64,000 nucleotides of DNA, taken from the NCBI RefSeq assembly GCF_910591885.1, contig NC_063275.1:14496501-14560500 (forward strand). The letters run 5' to 3'. Every line of letters starts with the position of its first letter. The stretch's first letter is position 1. Origin of the DNA: Bombus terrestris. Its lineage: Eukaryota > Arthropoda > Insecta > Hymenoptera > Apidae. Of this stretch, positions 1 to 12,060 are shown in pieces. The translations under genes and the position numbers were made by a program. The notes beneath the pieces were generated by a model. It had not been told where the DNA came from. It searched no databases and saw only the letters and a program-made list of their open reading frames with translations.

Positions 1-2824
1 GGTCTTTATTAAAATTATAAGGCGGAGTACTGGAGTACGCATCACTTTAACTACGAATAATCGTTTTACGCGTTAAACTTACCACCCGCTACATAAAATG
101 TTAAGCGCTCTCTTCCACCATTTCAATTTATCTCTTTCTTTCGTCACCCGGTCGTCATCCTGCTAACAAGTTGGTTGCGAAGTCGCGTCTAACTTGATTA
201 ATGGAATACTCGCCTCGTACTTACGTAATAACTGAAGCTTCCCCGTCCTTTAACCATATGCTCCACCCGCCACTTCTCATGTCAGTGGTAATCGTGTCGA
301 AAGTTTTCAGAGGCAAATTAGGCGACGCCTTAATGACAGCGTACCGGGTATCGACTCGTACTAGACGGGCACCTGCAACGCGATCATGGTCCCGTGTGCA
401 AATTGTTCGCCGATAAGATGCATTTAATCCGCTCTTCGCATCTGGCAAAATGGAATCTCGATAATACTTCCGTAATATCGGAAAGGGCGTCATTAAGGAC
501 TGCGCAAACTTTAGGTAGCCGCGAACTTCGTCGTCTACTAAATCAGGTCGCAGCTACTTAAGAGATTGGTCCTTTTGCTGCGAAATCCGCGAAATATTTA
601 AAGCTCGAGAAATATAGGGACTAGTTAGCGACCTTGAGTCCCGAGCTTTGCCGGAGCTTTCGGGCGCAGATGCCGTGGAGTAATCGAAGCAGCTCCCGCG
701 GCAGTCGACCACCGATTTTCCACCCCCACCCCGTTATAGCCCCGGTATTTCTCGTTAAATTTAAATTCAGATAAATTAAAGGAGGCGGCGCCTCGTGGAA
801 AAATAAGATTGGAGCCACGACGTAGGCGGGTATATCGAAGCTCTTCTCCTTCGTGTCTGCTTCTTCTATTTTCCCCCCTTGTTCCCTCCGTTTGCCTTTC
901 CAACCCCCTTTTTCTTCCCGTCGACGTTCGCCGTCGAGACGAGAACCGGCAAAACGGGCGAGCTCAAGAGGGTGGGAGTTCAGATACAAGGGGGTATTTT
1001 TAACAGAGTTGGGGCAAGGATTTGCATAGACAATAAGGAAGGCGCGATATATTGCTGGAACTTTTAACGCGCAACCCTCCCTTCTGAGTCTGGCCCGCGG
1101 TATGAATAAGTCGTAAATAATTTTCCATTCGACTTTCTCTCTCGTCGCGGTGCAGCACGCGAGAAGGTTCCTTGCCAAAAAGAACACTCGACAAAGGCGA
1201 GAACCGTTTTCTCTGGTTCGAGTTTTAGGTTGGTCTTACATAGGCTGGAGGGGCAAGACCGGCTTCCAAAGACATTTCACTTTTCATTAAGAGATATGGC
1301 GGGTATTAGTGTCTGAACTGTGATAAAGTACCACATGAAGAACGAGCAACCTTTTTCAAAGTGTTTATCAGTTTCGAGGTGCTATGGTTTAAAATGTGTA
1401 TGCGTTTGTGAAACGTCTATATTATCGGGTATTTGTTTTTCCCCTTTTTGTCTTGAAATTAAAAAACAATGGAATTTGAGCCGGCAATTTCCGCGGCCTT
1501 TATTCCGATGAAATTCATATTATATGAAACGTTTTGTCAAAAACATGTAAAACCTTTCAGTATTCTCTTCCAATTAATATATGAATGTAAATAATGGGAA
1601 ACGATATCAATATCAAAATATAACAAACAAAAGAGAAAATAACAATAGTTTGCTTGCTTTACAAAGCACATGCTCCCTCTACTGGTGAACGTAGAAATCA
1701 GACTCGAATCTGTATCTCGACCAACCAGTCGGCTCGAGAAACGTGAAGGAATAGCGAGACCAACGGAGGGTTGTTTCGCGCTATCCCCTCGTAGTTGAAC
1801 GCTTTTTACCAGGGTGGCGCCACGATCCACGAGCTTCCAACCCCAATTTGTTCGTCGATAACCCCCTTCAGTAGCTAAGAATACAAAGGATCGGAGACGT
1901 CCTTAAGACTGCCGGTATACGTGTTTCAAATCGAAGCTACCTCGAGATAGAGAACAAGCAACAAACGCGTAAGCTGGTCGATTGAATTTACCGGAGTCAT
2001 AGAGAACCAGAGCGAAACAAAGCGAGACGAATCCCACGAGATTTACAACTCCGCTTTTTCATTATCATTCTGATGCATATTTAAATCTCTCTCGGTGCAT
2101 GCAGATCGAGAGTAAAAATAGGTTACTCAGCCGGTCTTTTACGATTCCACTGCCAGCGGGTAAGTCGGTACGTGTAATTAATGGAAACTTTTCGTGTACC
2201 AACCCATTCGATACGGTTCACTCGTTGAAAATAACTGGGTACCACACGGTTGAATTAGAGTATCGCTAATAATGTCTTATTCTTGCGGTTCGGTTACTTT
2301 CTACCGACAGTTATCATCGGTCACGTTTCGTTCCATTCACTGGAGACCATTTGAAATTGCCTTAGTGTCGTAATTGCTGCAAATATCCAATTAAGTGTAC
2401 GTGTTTTCATTACATATAGATAAACATATGAAATATTACAGTAATAAGAAATCTTGTATTTACTTTGCATTAAGCACATATTTTTAACGTGGATCTTTAT
2501 TTTTAATTCTTATTTTAATATAGTCAAGCTACAATTTTTTAACGATATTCCTACTAAACTGCTAACATCTAGATTGGTGAATATCCTGAATTTATAAGAA
2601 TCTAAAAGTAAATTGCAAAAGGTATTATAATATATGTTCAATGAACCATTTTAAATCGACAGCGTAGAGCGTGGTCGTAGCAAGGAATATCAGATAGGTT
2701 ATCGAGAACCGGAGCAATATTCCCGCAAATACGCTCAAAGGAGCTATCGATCTCGGTGGGTCTTGACACTGGCACATCGGCAAATTTGCCAAGAGACGAA
2801 GAGGACAAGTCGCGAGAACACCGT
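1..2824. other. Gene-free stretch, left end
   Basis: No convincing gene is seen. The longest open frame (188 codons, minus strand, 621-1187) has no recognisable motif and overlaps competing frames on both strands. The stretch is CpG-rich from about 640 to 1190, with a pyrimidine-rich run near 860-910, and becomes AT-rich from about 2380 to 2640. Nothing else could be supported. Confidence 0.55.
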
Positions 2825-2889
2825 CATTACTCAAATTCTCATTAGCAACGCTAGAACCGAGCCAGCCAGCGAGTTTACTAATTAACGCA
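2825..2889 (+). promoter_or_regulatory. Bipartite duplicated noncoding motif, copy A
   Basis: The first block (2825-2847) reads CATTACTCAAAT, one variable base (T here), then CTCATTAGCA. After 30 unrelated bases comes the second block, CTAATTAACGCA (2878-2889). Both blocks recur at 20533-20596 in the same order and orientation with a 29-base spacer. The first block matches its partner at 22 of 23 positions and the second at all 12, while the spacers do not align. Preserved blocks with a preserved distance suggest a constrained noncoding element. The CATTA and TAATTA cores resemble homeodomain-type sites, but that reading is inference. It could also be an old duplication in which only these blocks survived. 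Confidence 0.5.
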
Positions 2890-5800
2890 GTCGGGGTGGT
2901 CCCTTAATATTAGAAGGAGGATCTCGGGAGAGCAAAGACGCGACAGTAGGATATATTGCTGTCGGTTTTCATTAGCGACACGTATAAATGCCCGATCGAC
3001 ACGCTCGATCGATGCTTCTTGCGATTCCATGTTCTCTTTACGATCAAATATCATCAAATTTATCCATAATCCGTGATATATCGTGGCTAATAAATAATTG
3101 CTAATAAATATTTGTTTTCCTAGAATAAATCTCGAATAAATCTTCGCGATTCGAAGAATGATTGTGAAACGGAATGATTTCAGGATAGAACAAATCAGCC
3201 GCTATACGAACAAGAATATAAACTTTAGAGATCCGCCCCTTCGTGAATACGTCTCATTACCCTTTCATAAGATGTCAAGGTGGCACATTTCAGTAACGTG
3301 CAGTGAAAGTTCCATTCTGCGTGTCGTAATATCATGACAACGCGAGATACGTTCGTTTTTACGAATCATTTCAGCCTTACAATAAGACGAGCAGCCTGAA
3401 TGAAAATGGTTTTCTTCCGTTTTTCAAAATATCCATATCGTATGTTATAAAATGACGCCCTTTTTAAATTATATTGACTGCGGACAAGTTACTCGCTAGG
3501 AACTTTTAACGTAGAAAGATTCGTTAAATTTGAAGAGCCCTGACAAAAATGTTCATGACAAACATTAATTAATAGTTAAGCCACTGTTGCAAGAAGCGTA
3601 AGTGAACTTGCTTTCGGTTCGCTTCAAGGAAAAATGGAATTAATCTCACGCCCTTTGACTATGGGGGTACACAACCTCAAAGAAGCGTAGCATGCCACGG
3701 GGGTGTATCTCTCTTTTCCTGTCAACTCTACAATGTCGGAGGCATGTATACTATGCCGTAAAGATCGCGCCACCCAAAGGATCCTCAAGAATAGAGTATT
3801 GCTTTCCAGATATCCTATACTCGTAAAATAGCCTTAATGTACCCCGTTCGCGACCGGTGTTATCGATCCTTACTCTTCGGGGCCTATGTGAACACATGTA
3901 TACGCGCGCACACGCATGAGTAACGGTACACCAGCGCAGGGTAACCCGAGAGACTGCACGTCGTATATACCATACAGTGGAATTGTATCAGCACCTCTTA
4001 TGAAAGTCTACCTTTTCATCGTACCTCACAGGGGAGACTCGGCGTTACCGTAAACAGCCTTGAGAAGTCCTTCGAAAGGTTGCAGATGCTCCTGCGACTA
4101 GCTATATTTGAATTAGTTGAGAGGTTAAAATATTACAGTGGCGCAGTATATGTCTTCCAAAGGAGAATATAGAGTTGGAACTCGGAGGATTCAAGGGCAA
4201 CAGCTATTGCGAGAAATATCAAAACGAATGTCGACAGATCATTGACAAATTGCCTTAGGAATCGATAAGAAATCAAACGTTTTCGAGAAGTGAATTCCTG
4301 TAAAATTGTAGATTATATAAACTACATAAATTCTTATGTAATTCCTATATGAATCTTTCATGTTTCATGGTTTAAAATATCGGCTCGCTGCGATATTAAA
4401 CATTCGCTAGTGTACGATAAATAAAATGAAGTTGTTCGAGAAATAGCTCAGAAAATGCTTCAGGATGTCATACCCAGATAAAGTGGCAAAAAAGGAATCA
4501 AGTATCCAGATCGTGAACGTACGTAATTAATTTACGTTCTTCTCGCAGGATAGAACATAATTTTCGAGTGACATGCTAAATGCGCCAGCTATTATAAATG
4601 TATCTTCCTCGGTAAGGTACGAGGTTCTAGACATTTGAATAGCGTCATGAACACCCCCGTGGGACTACGTGTGGTGTTTTTCACGACGTGATGTAGCGCT
4701 TGACTGAAAAATTCCCAGCCCGGTTCACTATTTTTTCCATTCATCGCGCTCTATTTTTCTCTCTCGTTGTTTCGGCGTTGTTCCTTCTTCGCTGCGAGGC
4801 GAATGATTAACGATCCGCGACAGGGAAAAGAAGCAGACGAATAAAAGTGCACGTCCCCCTGTGGAATTTCGCTGTTTCGCGTGCGTCTGACATGTTTCCA
4901 CCGTGTTTGCCAGACTATTAATGCCCGCCGCGAAATAATAACGACATAAATCATCCGTCTTGGCCGGAGGTGTGGTCGAAGATCAATTTATCGTCGCGCA
5001 ATAGAATCGATAAACGATATCCAGTCTTTCGATCTGTGACAATCGACGGTGAAAAGCTTCTTCCCTGTAATGGAAATTCCTTGTAGAATTCCATGATAAA
5101 TCTATTCATCGTCTGTATCGCAAATGTCATTCCCTTTGTTTCTTTTTTAAAATACTAGAAACTGATTCTACCCAAAGGCAGGTCTACCAAATATTCTGCC
5201 TTCCTTACTGCGGACAGATTTATTTTGCATTTTTTTGCGGTTCGCGCAAAAACGTGTTTACGTTTATCGTTGTCAGCGACGCACCCAGCACGCTTTACGA
5301 GATGTATATCGCAGTTGTAAAGCGTAAGCTACAAATATGCAGGTAAACGCATGACGCGTTTTACACCGAAAAAAATTGTTGTTTGAGTACGCTGTGATTT
5401 CCATAAAGGCGAGTAATTTCAATAAAAGTCTGTTCCGAAAAGATTACGTTTCTCTTTAGGATAATCAGGATGCTACAATATTCCTATATATGTCAGAATG
5501 TTACGAGCTCACTGAACTTTGACCAAAATTTCCTGACCAGTTCTCGTACCTCCAGATTAGTATTTCTCAAGTCGATGCATTTAACCAAAGATAATCCATT
5601 AATCATCCGAAACCACCGGATGAGCTTCATCGTTGAAACATATTCACGGTTGACGAGCCGAACACCGCTATCAAGATTTCTCCTCTATCGTCGAATTAAA
5701 GGATCGTTTAGCCGGCTAATTAAGCCACACTTCGATTTAATCGTAAACCAGCCGTAGCTTGATCCGATAATAAATAAAGCAGAAATAAACGTCAGCGACG

Positions 5801-6431
5801 ATTTCATGAATCACTTCGCACGAGGACATTATTATCATTGAACGATGCTGAAATTAATGAGAGTTTGCCAGGGATGAACAATTTAGCCACGATTTTACGC
5901 TGCATATCATATTTTATATGTTGTCGTTAAATATTCATCGTGGCCACTGGATGGCGAACGATGTCTGCAGGCAGTCTAGTGGCGAAGGATCGAAACGGTT
6001 GGTCCGCTTGAAAATCATTAGGCTAGGGCCATTGATAACGGCAGCCCGTTAGCAATGGCGTTGCGGAAGGAAGATAGCAGCCGCGACTCTTTAGCGCCAG
6101 AGGACAGAACGGAAAACGGGGAGAAAAGCACCCTTCGGTCCTCGCACCTCCCCTTTTTTCAAGATAAAACGTACAACCCGCATCAAAGTATCCAGTCCTT
6201 TTTACGACGCGTTCTTTTTTAAGCGTTTCAAATGCCACGCTACCACCGCATCGCATAGTCGCGAATCGAGAAAAGCTCGCTCTTTTTTCAGATCCTTTCT
6301 CGCGTTACTCTGTTCACCCTCTCGCCCTCTGTCTTACTCTGTGTCGAAATCTCCAGCTCGCTTTCCTACGAGTCTCTTTCCGCTTAGCTATCCTTCTTCA
6401 TCCTCTCTTCATCCCTCTTGCTCAATCTGCT
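2890..6431. other. Gene-free stretch with small repeats
   Basis: No gene is supported. A direct repeat of GCTAATAAATA lies at 3086-3096 and 3100-3110. A TATAAATG string near 2981 has no coding start behind it. From about 6270 the plus strand becomes pyrimidine-rich and leads into a CT microsatellite. Open frames here are under 100 codons and lack recognisable domains. Confidence 0.55.
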
Positions 6432-6464
<33 letters not shown>

Positions 6465-6465
6465 T
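6432..6465. repeat. CT microsatellite
   Basis: A nearly pure (TC)n run on the plus strand, about 12 uninterrupted units, is followed by imperfect CT and TTTC units. It sits in a longer pyrimidine-rich zone from about 6270. On the opposite strand it is a GAGA run, which in insects can bind GAGA-factor-type proteins; no function is shown here. Confidence 0.9.
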
Positions 6466-9400
6466 TACTTTGCCAGGCTGATCTCAACAGTTTTAATGGC
6501 ACGAACGAAATGACGCATTGCAGAATTTAAGCCTGCTTTCTCTCCCTCTGTGAACCTCCGTGCTCTTAACGAGTAATTACTACGTTCGTTGTATGTAAGC
6601 GGGAAGAAAACGCTAAATGGACTCGCTGCGTGTGCCTTTGAAAGGGATTTATTGTTAGCCGTAAATACTACGTCTAGCTCGCAGCACGAGAACGTATACG
6701 CACGCGTGTGTCGCGCCCTGTGTTCTACAATAGATCGGTTTTTAAAGGTCCGAAAAATCTGACCATTGCAGCCTGTTTCTCGCTTATTCACACGATAATG
6801 AATACAGACAAACGGATTATGGAATTCTACACATTCTAACGAATAACAAGATATTTTTATTTCCTATTATTCGAAGTAAAGCTGCGAAACCGGCTCAGTT
6901 TGTAAAATTTTTGCACGCAATTAAAGCCCCATTTCCAATCAGTCGATCGATCGATATTCTCGACGTAATAACACGCAATTCGCAAACAGGTGTTGTTCGA
7001 TACAGCGGGACCATGTGACGCAACGTTGCTCGAACGATCAAAAAATCAGTCGACCGGAATGCTAACGGACCGCGACGAAATTGTGGCATCGAATGCGATA
7101 TTGGAAGGAGTTGGTCGATACAATAGGTACATTTAGTGGAATTGTTACGGGCGCGGGAGGGAGAGGCAGGTAAATAGGAAGGAAGAGACAGCAGATGAGA
7201 GGACAGAGAGAGAGAGAGGGCAGAGCGAGAGTGGAATACGAGGATTGTGCTAGTCCACCGGAGGGTGCTGGCAACCAATAGGGGTTGCATAATTCATAGC
7301 CTTGGCTACACCCGTACCGGAATTGCGCTCCGTTCGTTGTGTGTTTGCGTAGTGTCAGAACAATATCGCCATGCGAAAGTTCCGCGGTGCCGAGAATGCG
7401 ATTTACGTCTAAATTGCCAAGGTTACAGCGTGGTTACCGCAGCTTACGCGCACGCTTTTACCCTCGTACATGGGCGCGCACTGCCACGAGCGAATTCAAA
7501 CTAGTAATGTATGCGTTCACGTAACACCTAGACGTAACGCCAGTGAAACAAAATCGGTGGATCTATGAATTTATGGAAGTAAAGCGGCGGGTACCTTGAT
7601 ATCCGTGGATCTCGTAAGGCGGTGAATATCCGTTCGATGAAACGATCGCCTCGTTTCACCCTCGTGGGGAAGTTGCGGAGAAGAGCAAAGAGAGAAATCG
7701 TGTGCGCGCAAGCTGTTGCTTAAAATCGCGCTAAAAGAGAAGGAAGTTACAAAATAGAAGGTAGCGCGATTAAAATACCGAGGGATATTTTTTAAAATAG
7801 ACCGTGGTCGCGCAACGTCTGCGGCAGCATTAGCGGAAAACTTTCGTCCCCCTTTATGCCGCATTTTCCCGGATAAATCCATTCCGTGGTCAGGTTTCGC
7901 TTTCATCTGTATGTCGAGAGGATAATGGCTGTATTCCCAAACGGCCGTGGCGGCGAGAGGTTCGCTAAGAGAGCGAGAAAGGGAGGCAAAGCCTGTCTCG
8001 CAGACAGAACGATGCAGGGATGAAAGAGCATGGGCTGGTCGGTCTAAATCTTTTACACCAGATGCGAAGATGATCAAAGGATACCTTCGTCCACGTACAC
8101 TTGTAACGCCCAACGAGTGGCGAACCTCTGAATGTGATAAATGTTGACCCGTGGCCAAGAAACGATACCTCTCCTCTCTCTAAGATCTTGTTCCCTTTCA
8201 CGACAAGGAATATTCACTATTCGTCCGTGTCCGTTAGTAGAGAAGGGAAAGAAAAAGACGTTCTACTTGTTTGAGAAAGTATACATTCCAGGAAGTACCG
8301 TGCAACGTTGTTAATATCCATCTATTTCGGTAGCTACGGTTCTCTATGGGGAAAGATACGGGCCGGGCTTTGACTTTCTCTTTCGTACCTTATGAAAACA
8401 CACGGTCGATGCCTGTGGGAACGAGCGATTTCGTGTTGGCTCAGGGAATTCGGGCGCGTTCCTGTAAATTTTCGCACCTGCAACTCCGACGCCCTGTGCA
8501 TCCTTTCTACCGAATTTTCAATGTACGTTTCGCGATATCTCTCTCGTAGTCCGCAAATCTCCCCAACGTTCCGACAGAAATTTTTATCCAGCTCGTACGA
8601 GGAGCGTCCCTTTCATACCTCTTATCTTGTCGGCATGGAAATACGTATTTTCTGTTTGGCCCGGCTCCTTTTTGCTCCTCTTTGCATAATACGACGACGT
8701 ACGTGCGATTTCGTTCCTTCTTTTTTTGCTTCTTATTACTACGCGATGTTTCCTCTCAGAAAGAGGAAAGGAGACATCCAATAAGAATAAATCGTCAAAA
8801 GCAAGACCAGATGGTGGTTGACAGGGACGCGACGAAAACGAGATGGGATGGATAATCCCATGGGCCTTGACTCGTGTTAGAACCTACCCCAGTCGTATTT
8901 GTTTTTGGTTAACAAGTCCGTACGACGCGTATCCGGTCCGAAACCCTACTGACATATTGCCTGTTTGCCGATTATTTCCGCGCCGTCGTTCCGATCGATC
9001 TCGCTTGTTCGCTTCTTCCAGCACGAATTAGCCAGTTCAACTCCCGGATCGATAACGATATCGAGTAGAATTTGACGAACAATAGGATCGTATTTAATAC
9101 ATCGCTTTTATCGTTGACGCGAAACGAAATACGAAGCACGAATATTTCTCCATTGCGCTTCATCGAATGACGCGTCACATATGATACTTACTTCGAGAAA
9201 AATAACAGACTACTAAAAGACATCAAATGTTCCAAGTTCAACGATTCGAGTTATACAAACTCTTCCATTTCCACTAACAATTTGAACTTCTCTTCATTTA
9301 TCGTTTCTTTCTCGAAGGATAGAGGACCATCTCAAAGTTAACGATCCGTTTACCGATCTACAATCGGGATTTTCGAATACGCAAACATCCACCTCTTAAA

Positions 9401-12019
9401 TAGTCGTTGGTGATTTAACGAGACTTCTGGCTGTAACTACGTAGCTACCGAAAGGAACTTCTCGGAAGTCGGTCCGCTGCTAGCAGCCCCCCGCTCCATC
9501 TTGCTTGGTACCCTTCGACCTTCTCCCTTTTGTTTTCGAGCCCAGCCGCGAAAGCAATAAAACCTTATTATACCCGGTTGGAATTTCAATGGCGCGGCGC
9601 GCTGCGCACTGCAAGGTGGACGTGGAAACGCGAGCCAGAAGGGGGTTGCGAGGAAAGTGATCGATGGGGACATACGTCAAGCTGGCGGGACGGACAGCGC
9701 GTCGGGGCAGAGACAAGATGAGAAGGACGAGAAGGATGAGAATGGCAGAAGGAGAGGGAAGAGAGGGAGAAAAGGTGTGGGCGACTGGTGGATAGGACGA
9801 GAAGGGATGGCCGGGCTGCCAGGTGGCGAGACAACACCTAACGTGAATACAAATTACTCTCCTTGCGCTTCGGTTGCCAGCGCCACGGCGCTTCATCCCA
9901 CGGCCTGACACTGCCAATCACGTCGGCCTTTCTGGATTAACGTCGACGACGAAGCGTCGTCAGAGTACGTAATTCGCGATGGATTATTGCGGGGACTCAA
10001 TCTCGTTGTGACTCCCTTCTCCGCCCCCGCTTTCACCCTTCGATCGACTCGATATGAAAACGCGTTATCTCTAACGGAAAACGCGGTTAGTTTGAGTAAT
10101 GTTAATCTTGTTCTACCGTGGAATATTTATTTTTGCTTATAGGGGATTGAGATTGGTAGAATTCTACGTATCGTTAAATTGCGCGAACCGTCTTTCCCTC
10201 GGAAACATTTTTCCAGTGTGAACCTATTATTTACTTGAATTAAAATATCCCGTCAAGTTCTTACGCTTCTTTCTCTTAGTCAAACCACTTTGCTTTCAAG
10301 TCGCTTAACTAATCTGAGCGATATTTAAGCGTAATAATCGCTGTTTTAGAATTTTACAAACAAAGTTATTCGAGCAAGAATCGTATGATGCAGGAATATA
10401 GTTATCAGCGAGAACAGAATTCTTTCTAGAAGAATACAAACAGCGATTAAATACATTATATTTACAATGTTGCATATAAACGCTTCAGAAGCGTGCACGT
10501 TTTAGGCGTTGCCACCACTATTTCTCCCAAATGCCGTGTCACACCTAAACCCAACGTAAGCCCGAGTCATCGATCACCGTTTGATTCAAACAAAATCCAC
10601 CGCTCGGTCGACCCACCGTGCTCGACATTAGCTCGACAAGATTACCAACCGCGTAACATCGTGTACCAGCATTGTGTTCGTCACGTTTTTCCACAAACGA
10701 AGCAAAGTAGATACGTGCTACCGGTGTAGGGGCATCGGACCCCGATTACGTGACCCGGCGAATAGAAATACTTATAGTCGGGATCAGGGTGACCCTATAA
10801 ATCTGGCATCTCCCCGATCCGACAAATCCGGCGTTAATACGTCAAGAGGCTCGTGCCTGGTTCGTTAGCCGGTGTCGCTTATGCATACGTGACGCTCGCC
10901 GAACGTAATAGTCGATCGGTGAACGCGCGTTCCATTGTTCGAGTGACTCCTGGCGTCGATCGGCCTCCGAACCACGGCCAATAATACGAATCCAAGCGCG
11001 CATCGAATGGCCCGGCACACGAAGATCCGACCATTGTGACGATTTGTTTAGTGCGACATTAGAAATTTGTTTCCGCCGCGACAGCTGCAAGGGCAACGGG
11101 TATTGTGCGACGCGGCACTCGACAATGGAAACGCCTGGCATTCCCCGTGGTGTCCAATGAGAGCAGAACGAAGAGGGAAAATTTGTGGCTACGCTCTGAA
11201 GGAAGAAAAGGAGCTGGGACGGAGGATAAATGCACCGATCCGCCCACCAACAACCCCCGTTCGCGTGCGCGCTCCTCGTTTTCAACGTAGAGAACCATCG
11301 TGCACCACCTTCGAACGATTAACGTTTAAAAATTCAACCCCGCTGAAACCTCTCTCTTTTTTTTCACGTGATCGTCCAAGCTTTACCGCTTTCTCGAAAA
11401 CACGTAGTTTAGTGTATATACGTAGATATGTATAAGTTCCTGCATTAACACGAGGAACAGATTAGCTTTCTTATCAACAAGGGAACAGCGACGTGATGGA
11501 AGATCCTCCCGCGAGATCTCCTCAAAAGCGTTGAGTTAGACTAGGCGGCCGATCGATACTGGTTATAGATGAGAATGACGCTTTAAGGACGGAGGAAATG
11601 ATTTACAAGGGGGACGCGATCCAGATCAGATTTTTATACTCCCTTCCTGTGCGCCGTTCGCTGTGACTTATCGCACGAAATAGTCGCAAGGGCCGAGAGT
11701 CACGTAACGGTCGAACGACAAAATGGAACGATGTACGATCCGCGAGTTGAGACTTCGACCGGTCGCTTTTACGCTCTTTTTCCCTCCACAGGCCGTTACA
11801 CGTTCCTTTAAATCGATCGATATTCCTTCGCTAACCTCTGACGTCGCCTCGTCTTCTACATTGTCGCACTCCGTACGTGTCCCTCCTCTCCCTCACCGTC
11901 CTTCCACGGTCTTTCAAAAGGGCCCCTCTGTCCTCGTGGACTAGACGCTTTTCCAATTTTCCGTGGCGGCCACACGAACGGGCTGAAACAATTTAGGTAA
12001 CGTCGAGTCTGATCGAATA
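6466..12019. other. Gene-free CpG-rich stretch
   Basis: No gene is supported. Frames of up to 195 codons (minus strand, 7571-8158) have no recognisable family, and CpG-rich DNA yields such frames by chance. The plus strand is purine-rich at 7140-7235, including a GAGA run, and at 9600-9790. A small hairpin with arms ATGGGAT and ATCCCAT lies at 8843-8861. Confidence 0.5.
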
Positions 12020-12060
12020 ATATGGAGACTTCAGACTCCGATATGGAGAGTGCAGTCTCC
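12020..12060. repeat. Two-unit tandem repeat with internal dyads
   Basis: Two adjacent units of 21 and 20 bases both start ATATGGAGA and end in CTCC or CTCCG. Each unit is also an imperfect inverted repeat (GGAG at the left, CTCC at the right), so each could fold into a short hairpin. No coding frame or family is linked to it. Confidence 0.6.

Noticed and set aside
621..1187. 188-codon minus-strand frame
   Set aside because: Low-complexity Arg/Glu/Lys segments caused by a pyrimidine tract, no domain, no start or splice support.
7571..8158. 195-codon minus-strand frame
   Set aside because: No family resemblance, overlaps plus-strand frames of similar quality, and stop codons are scarce in CpG-rich DNA by chance.
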